The notes below the pieces were generated by a model. That model made no database searches. It saw only the letters and a list, made by a program, of their open reading frames with translations, and had not been told where the DNA came from. A DNA stretch of 25,410 nt from a virus, in the IMG/VR virus record IMGVR_UViG_3300021425_000173, positions 1 through 25,410 of that record, one strand, 5' to 3'. This document shows positions 9,701 through 18,700 of this stretch, in pieces (positions within the stretch are counted from its first letter, which is position 1; each line of letters opens with the position of its first letter). The position numbers were made by a program, and so were the translations under genes.

Positions 9701-12700
9701 CCTTGTTTTGTATTAGTGTTTAAAATCGGTAAGCCAACATATATATGATTATTTTTAAGCAATACATTTTCGCCAAAGAATTTAACATTAGGTACATCAT
9801 AATCTACTGTCTGTGAATATAATAATGTTTCGTCAAATTTTTCGTAAACTCTAATTGTTCCTGTATCTTTACCGAACGATTTAAATTCAGTCATTTTATT
9901 ATCAAATGTTGTTACAGGTGTTGTATTCCCAACTTCTTCACCATCAAAAGTAGTTGTAATAAATGAATCTCCATTCCTAGATCCTACTAATAACCTTTCT
10001 CCGTCAAAGTCTACACTCCAACCAAACAATTCAGTTTTCTCTTTTGCTGGACTGTATAGGTTTTGTTTTAGAATAAACGAACCACTTTCATTTCTATAAA
10101 GGTATACTCTACCTTGATCTAATTGCTCTGTGTCATCATACGGTGCACCTGCTGCTATTAAATGGCCGTCGTTACTAACTGCAATATTATTTCCAAAGTT
10201 TGTATTTTTATTCGGTGCTTCAATAGTTTGATATTTGTAGAACGAATCGTTTACATTTCTATAAACTTCTATTGTATTAGAGTTTTCTCCATCATACTCT
10301 GTAGTTACTACCAATACTTCACCATTTTTGCTTACATCAAATGCTTTAGCAAATTTTAATAAATTGTCTGTATCAACTACTGCTGCTTGATCTCCAACAA
10401 TATTACCCGTATCGTTTGGTAAAAATCCTAAGTAATCAGATACTGCACCGTCAGTAATTAATTCCCAATCACTTGCAACAAATGCACTCGGACCTGTAGT
10501 TGTAATTGCTCTATATAATTCTTGATTATAAAATACTAATTCATCTGCAAAATACAATGTCTGATTATCGTATGGTCCTCTATATGCTTTATTTCTAGAA
10601 GATTCCCATCCGTATGTTACTCCGTCAAATGTACCATTTTTATAGATATACAATTTGCCAAAATTAGTAGTAGAATTGTCCCCTTGTGCAGATACAAATA
10701 ATTTATCGTTATCGCCTTGGCGAGAAATTCTAATTTGTGTACCTAATCTACGATTTGATTGTCTATCAGGAACAATAAAACTATTAATGTTAACAAAAGA
10801 ACCAATACCTCGTCTTTCATAAACACTAAACAAACCTTCTTCGGATGTTGGTGTTTCTGGGACACTACCACCTATTTCTGCTGGAACATTATATACAATA
10901 TCCCAATCGTTATTGTCAACTGTAGGTTTATTTGCAGCTCTTGGAATGCCTAAAACGTTTTCTTCTCTATAGAACCAATATTCGCCGTTTGTTATAGTAT
11001 CTTCTCTTGTTGCAACGTCAGCATCTACATCTTGAACTGGAATAGGATCTCCGTTACTTACAACTACAAATTTACCAATATTGTCAGGTGCATATTCAAA
11101 ACTTCTTTCAAATATTTGTCCAAACACACGTGATCCTGAGATCGGATCGTAAATTACATCACCACTGCCATCTGATAAGAATTCGATTTCTCTGTTTTCG
11201 TTAAAGTTAGATCCTAAAGCCCAAGTACCAGTTACATTTTTAACAAAAATTCTAGCATTGTTTGTATCATATTTTTGATAGAATACAACTTCAGCTGTTC
11301 CTAGATTAGTTACGTCTCTAACTGTAATTCCAACTTTAGGTTCTAAAGGATCACCTGCAAATTGCTTTGTAATTCTAAAATCAATCCATCCGTCCCATAT
11401 GTCGTATACTGTATGTTGCTTGTTGACCTGTCCTGGTGATAGCCCGATCTTTGTTAGATCTCTATCTTCTAAATCTCCTGTAAGGAACGGCGGCATTGAA
11501 TTATAAAACACATTTAGTGTAGGGTTAGCAGGGTCGCCTTCTGTAATAATTTCAGAACTTAGCTCATCAGTTAACGGCTTAGGTGCTTTAAATACAAATA
11601 ACGGAGATTCAAAATCACCAACTACTCCAAGCGGTCCTGGACTTCCTCGATAACTTAATGTTATAAGCTGGTTATAAGATGTGTCTCTACTATTAATTAT
11701 GCTGTTAGGATAATCAAGGTTGTTGTAGTAAAAACGATCTTGATCCCCTCCTACTGCTGTTGTTGGTGTCACATCAACAAATACTAAACCTCTTGCTACA
11801 TCTGCATTAGTTGAATTAGGAACTATATATGTCCCTGTATTAATTCTCCAATAGCCTCCCCAATAGTCGTCTGCATTTGCTTGAGTATCATCAGGTGCTA
11901 CTGTTACGTATTCGCCTACGAACTCACCAATGCTAGTCGTTAATGAACCTACAGTACCAAATGTACCGTTTTGATCCTTAATATAAACTGTTGCTTTAGC
12001 ACCAAAATTAAATGTATACGCAACTGTACCAAAACCTGTAAGTGTTTCAACTATTTGTCCTACTAAAGGAATAGTATTAGAATTTTCAACGTATAAAATG
12101 CTGTCAATTTTTTCTGCAATAACGTGTTTACCTGTAATAAAGGTTTCACTAAGTTCTGGAATTTCACCACCAAACGGTGTTACAACAACAGGTGTTACAC
12201 TATTTTGATTAGCATATGTTAGTGTGTTCCATTTTAATTTAATACTATCACCAATTCCTGAACCTTCATACATATCTTTTGGTGCTTTAATAATATAGTG
12301 GTCAGTAAAGAAATCAGACTGTACTTCGTCGCTTGTGAATGGATAATCTCCTGTTAATAAAACAGGTCTAACATTATCATCTTCTTCTGTTTGTAAAAGA
12401 TCGACCATAATTTGCGGAACTGATTCAAAGCTACCAAACGTAATTGCATTTACTGCACCGTCGATATCTTTATTTGCTTTCCACAAATTATTTTTATATT
12501 CAACAATAGCCCCCGAATCATAATTAGACTCTTCTACATAATCATTCTTATATGTGCTTTTCACATTTGATGCTTTAGGAGAGCCAACAATTAAGTATCT
12601 GCCGTCTGTTGAAACTGCAATACTTCTGCCAAATTCTTGTCCAGGATCTGCAAGATTATCTAAAGGTTCAACAACTTGGTTAAGCTGGAATGATCCCGAA

Positions 12701-15700
12701 CTTCCGGCTCTTACAAATACAAAAACTTTACCATCACCGTTATTAGGTGCGCCTATACACAACAATGTATTATTTTCGTTGGCAGCTAGTGCATATCCGT
12801 ATCCTTGATCAACTCCGGTATCTGAGTTTTCTATTACTTGGTGTTGATTAAAACCTTCTCTTGTTTCTATTACTCTCCAACGTTCACTAGCATCTTCATC
12901 AATCCAAAGTCTAGAAATACCTTGCTTGTAATTTTGTATAAGATCACTAGCAGCTTCATAACCATCTACCCTTACACTTACAAATTTAGATATAATATCA
13001 TTAGTAACAGTTGCACTTTCGCTAATTTCTGCGTTATCAATTGTTACTATGTTATTGAGGATTTTTGTAACCTTAGTAAAGATTGCAATATCTTGACCTT
13101 CGTCATTTTTATATTCAACGCCAATTATTTCGCCTACTGTTAAACCATTAGGAATAGTAGCAAATTGCAGTTGTCTAGTATCACCGTCCTCTAGTACTGC
13201 TTCTAATCTAATTTCTTCTTGAAGGAATGTGTACACATTCCAATCTTGTCCTACATTTCCTACCCAGACAAAATCTTTATGACGTATTTCAGAATATTCT
13301 ATATTAGCTATCGAATCATACTCGTCAATTACAAACTGCACATCTTCGTTATTGACATAACCGCTGTTTTTTATAAATGTTTCTTTGACATATTTTGTAG
13401 GGAACGGCTTATGGTCATATCCTTCTGGACGTAAGAAAACTTCAAATGGTTTTATTCTATAAACTAAATCAGTTTCGTCACCAGTTGTACTATTAACTAG
13501 TTCAACACTTTGTGGTTGTAATTTAAATTTAGATTCGTCTAATATAAACTCAACTTCGTCAAATCCTTCAGCTGCTCCATACTGTCCTGCTTTAATTGCC
13601 CACTCTTCATAAAACTCTAAACTATCTTTGTCAGCACTACCTAGAACATCAAACAATTTTGTAAGTGCATTCTTTGTACCTTTATCTTGGATCATACCTT
13701 GATAAAATTTATACTGACTTACATCATCATTAATAATATTTGCTAGATAATCTCTATTTTGATATCCGATTAAATGCTGTGCAAATTTTTGCTGTTCTGT
13801 ATCAAAATTGTCAGTATCTAGATCATAAAAATCTGCAAACTGATTTACTTTATACTCAAAGTTTGGTATAAGTTTCATCTCAGGCGAGTCTTTTAACAAT
13901 GACCAATTACGAGATTCAAAGTTTTCTGTACCTGGTACTTTGTTAATAGAACTATAATAAAATTCTTTATATTTTACAATCTCGCCGATTGCATAATCCT
14001 TCCACGGTTCCCATTCACTTATTGTTGCATTATCAAATATAAAGCCAGGAATATTTAAACTACCGTCCCAGTTACCTGTTCTATAGCCTAAGACTTTGAT
14101 ACGTTGCTGTCTGTATCCTGGTTCTTGATCGTATATGATGTCACCGAACACTGTTTTGTTGTCAATAATAACAACGTGTTCTTTTTGAACTAGGGATAAT
14201 CTAACAGCAAAAATTCCATCTTCAGTTGCTTTAGGTCTTACACAAAACTCTTGTGGATTTTCTCTGGTAAGTGAAACGTTTTGCGGTTTTAGTTTTTTTC
14301 CGTCTGCTTTTAAAATACTATAACCATAGAACGTATCATAAATGTCGTCAACTATAGCGTATTCTGACTTGAACTTAATTTTAAATGCTCCAGGACTTAG
14401 AGTAATAACACTGCCTGCGCCCCAGTTTTGTGTGCTCCAGAACATAAATTCTTTTGCACTTGTTTCCCAATTAGATATAAATTCACTTTCAGGAGAAAAA
14501 TAATCAAATACAAATCCTTCTGCTTCTAAATAATGTCCATAAGATAATAAGAAATCAACTACATCTTGTATAGAATCTAATACTGTTCCGTAAGGAACTC
14601 TTTCTACATTATTTTTAAAGGCTTTTCTAAAATACGCTTCGCGGCCGCCTTCTGTTGGTAGCTCAGGAATTTTAGCAAATTTACTTTCATCAAACTGTGT
14701 ACCACTTTTATGTGATTCTAATACTCTGTAATAAGAGTTTTGGTGTTCAACTATTAATCCAGTAGTATAAGTTTTTTCTTGATCCCAATTAACAAAACTT
14801 GCAGTTATTCCGCCAATTCTAATCACAGGATCATTTTGAAGAGGAATAGCACGATTTATATTAAAGTATGGTGTTTCTCTATCGTACCCTTTTACAATAA
14901 ATCCGTTACTTTGTTTTTCTACAATTACACCACTATAAGTAATATTTTTAACAGGCGCACTTGTGTTTAATGCAATCTTATAATTTTCTTCAGGAATAAA
15001 AACGTTTCCTTTATTTGTTGGCGTTCTACTATCAAGAATTAATTTAAATTTATCTTTGTTAGTATATCCTCCAACTTTAAAACTAATTAAATTATTAATG
15101 CTTTTTAAGTTATTTTTATATTCTTTAAATGGTAATTCTACACTTGCAGAAATATAATCAAAAACGTAATTAATTAATCCTGCTGAATAAATTCTTGTTT
15201 CTTCATTTACACTATTAGGAAAAACAATATCGTCTAAGTTTATATTAGTATTGTTCTTTGCATAATTAATTTGATTAGACGTTCCTCTAAATTGTCGTTG
15301 TCTATCAAATATTGTAGCAAACGCCCTGGCTGGCTGATTTAAAACAATAGATGTGATTAATGAAAATGGATATTCAGAACTTCTACGCCACGCTGTTTCA
15401 ACCGGGCTGTGATCACCAAACTCAAAATTTGCATCGAGATCTGTTGTGTTGTAAGATTTTATAAAACTACTTAAAATAGGACTTACCAGATTGCCGTCTT
15501 CGTCAACAGGAATGTGAGTTGTAATAAATTTACGAGCATACTTTTTATAAATGACACCAGACGTGCTAGGGTCTCTAATCATACCTGCTTCGATATCTTC
15601 CCACATTAACAAGTTATTACTAGTATACGGAGCTTCGCCGTATTGCTCGTCCCACCAACTTGGCTTGATTGTAAATCCTAGCATTTCCCAAGGATGAGTA

Positions 15701-18700
15701 TGCGGACGATCTGTATCGTATGCATATTTGTAAACTGCTCGCCAATAACCGTGTACAGGTTTCTCACCTACATCTACCATACCTGTGTGGTTAAAGGTAA
15801 ACTGATTTTCTCTTAGGTAAGAAGGATTCTTGGTATAATCATCATCAACAAGTTGCAACCACTGCACAAAGTCACTAATTGTACTGTCATTTATTTGCTG
15901 TTCTGTTAATCCTGTTTCTCTAGAATATCCTGGTACATAGTCTTCAATACAAAACACCTTAGGATCATATTTTATTTTTATATTGTTGAAAATTCTTTTT
16001 TCTAATTCTAATAATAAGTCATCACGGAAGTCTCCGTATGCAATAGTAATACTGCCGTCGTGTCCTTGAATTACTGTTTGTGGTTCTAAGTAAGTATCGT
16101 CCGTCATTAGTTGTGGCTCATACTTAGGATATAATCCTAGTTTAGTAGGAGTAGGGGGAATATAAGAACCATTAGTAGTTTCATATTCGTAAATATCTAG
16201 GACATCTCCTTGTGCCTTTGTAGCTGTTACAATTACAAATCCTTGATTGTTAAATGTATAATCTTTTCCATAAACTAATTGCGTTTCATTAAGATATACT
16301 TGAACCGCAGTATCACTTAAACTGTCAATATCAAACACTCGGTTAAGTGCAAAGAAATTATTATCGGGATCAAATATTTCTGTAGTATTGCGAACTGCAC
16401 CAGTGAATGGAACCATATCACTAAAGTAATAAGGCATAGTGCTGACTTTATCTTTTGCCATTTCGTTAAGAATTGCGTCAACGTGTTTTTTTACAGGTCC
16501 ACTAAATCCTAAACTTGTAGCGATCTGTATAAATGATCTTTTAAATTTTCCGTATTCTCTTCTTGCAAATTTAAGAGCCTTAATAACATTTGCTTCTCTA
16601 TTTACAATGTGATACATAGGAATATTAAGAGGTGCCGAATGTTTTACAATTCTCTTACCATATTGAGAAAGTGGACCTAAATCTCTTAAATTACTTGTAC
16701 CAGGGAATGCGCCAGCAAAATTATCAAGTTCCTCTACAATAGTACTTACGTGATCGTTAACTTCGCCTAATGTAAATTCGTTAATATTTTTATTGAGAGG
16801 ATTTTTTTCAAGATTACTTGCTATCTCATATTTGCCGTTTTCAGTTTTTTCAGCAACAGAATTTGTTTTAATAATAATATTGTCGCCGATTTCCAATGGC
16901 CTGTTAAATTTAATTGTAAGATTAGAATTAGCATCCTGTGAAGTTGTATAATCTATATCTTTAAACTTTAAACTGTTATTCAAATAAACACGTAGCCACA
17001 GGTCATCTAATAATGCACTATTTTCATATACATCTACTGTATAAAAAGTTCTTGTGTTATCATTTACATATTGTCTAATTACAGGTTGTGAACTTAACCG
17101 TTTTGCAGTAGTCCAACCATTTAAAACTTCCCACGTATTTCTGTCTGTATATTTTCTAATATATCCTTCACTGATATTTACAGACCTAGGTAATTGATTA
17201 TCAATTGCATATGAAACTGTATCTTGTAAAAAATTACACTTAAATACAATATCACCTACGTTTTCAATACTTCTATAGGATAATGGAAATCCTAATTCTA
17301 CATCAGTATTAGCATTTCCTCTTTTATACGAAAATAACTCTGTACCAGTAAAGGTCGATGAATCAAAATATTCTTTATCAGAATAACTATAACCCCTAAC
17401 GTCGAACGCATCAAACAAAGGCTGCTGATTTAGTGTTGTTTTTTGTTGTGCAGTTTTCCAAACGCTTCCATCAAACCAAAGCATATTACCTTTGAATATT
17501 GTGCCTTGTTTACAAAGTAAAACTTCATTTTCTAAAGGTTTTGTGTCGTTGGTTTCTTTTAAAGTAATCTGTCGTGTGTTTCTAAAATTAATAAATTCTA
17601 CTTCAAATATTTTTCCAGTAACTAATGGATCAGTATCTGCTGTAAACAGCACTCTCATTCCATTTGTTAAATCAACATCGTCAATGTTATAACCCTGCGA
17701 TCCTTCAACTGTACTAAAAACATCTGTAGTAAAATTATCTACAACATCTACACTTTTCTTTATTTGTGTACCATAATTAAATAGTTTTAAATTTGCCTCA
17801 AATTCTATAATAGGTCTCGTTGCACGAGAAGTTTGATCAAGATCAATTGGCTGCTTGTTAATTTCTGCACTTTTTTCAATTACTGTTTTATGAAACCATC
17901 TATTATACTTTGACCATAAATTACCGTCTTGGCTAGCTCTGTTAATAGTAATATAATCTTTATTAACAGGATAACCTATAGCTTCAGAAAATGGTAGTTC
18001 GTCAAATCCTTCTACATCAAAATCGACTGCTAAATCTGTTGTATAAGAACTAGGAACATTTAAATCTGTCTCCGACATAAGGACAATTTTGTCTCCTACT
18101 CCTTCAACGTACCAAAATCCTTCTCCATATTTTTCCGGAGTAACTTTGCCTACAAATTCTAGCTTCATACCGTTAGATAATTCTACACCCGATTCACTTG
18201 TATAAGTCTTTGTTCCTAAAATTTCTTGTTCAACATCTATTGATGTTGCTTCAACTATATCAAGTACATTAATAGTTCCACTTGCAAATAAGTCGTTGTC
18301 TGACATATAATAAATTAAGTCAGGAGTATCTGCTGCTAGTTCTACTTCAATTGTACCGCTTTCTACACTTTGTTGACTAACTGAATTTTTTAAATTAAAT
18401 GTTGTATCTAAGTCCCAGAAATCTAAATTTAGTGTATCATTTGCAACGTGTTCATTTGTACAAATGTAGATTCCGCCTTGATAATTTACTTTATCGCCAA
18501 CTAAGTAGAGTACATTAGGTTTAAAAATAGGTGCTGTATCTTTTCTAGTTCTAAACGATAACGGATTACCAGGTGCGTCAATTTCAAAAATATACTTAAT
18601 GCCTCTGAATAAAGTTAATACAGGATTTTGTGTCAGTCCGTCTGGAGTAAAAACATAGCCATAGTGTTCTCCGTTATCTACTGCTGTTACTTTAATAGTT

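Larger units (their letters stand above)
9675..12804 (-). other. Seven FG-GAP-like beta-propeller blades, interrupted by insertions, in the giant protein
   Basis: Residues 2135-3177 contain seven repeats of an FG-x-x-(I/V)-x-(V/F)S-x-(D/N)G...(L/I)-(I/V)-x-G-(A/S)-P...G-x-(V/L)-x-(V/I)-(Y/F) pattern, as in FG-GAP (integrin alpha type) propellers. They start near G2135, F2192, G2822, F2956, F3004, F3061 and F3144. Clear examples are FGRSIAVSTDGRYLIVGSP and FGNNIAVSNDGHLIAAGAP. Blade 2 appears split: its first strands end near 2214 and its outer strand (GLFSVYERR) resumes at 2791. With that insert of about 575 residues, and a module of about 75 residues between blades 3 and 4, removed, most blade spacings are near 50-57 residues. 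FG-GAP propellers commonly mediate protein or sugar binding; the role here is inferred. Confidence 0.65.
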
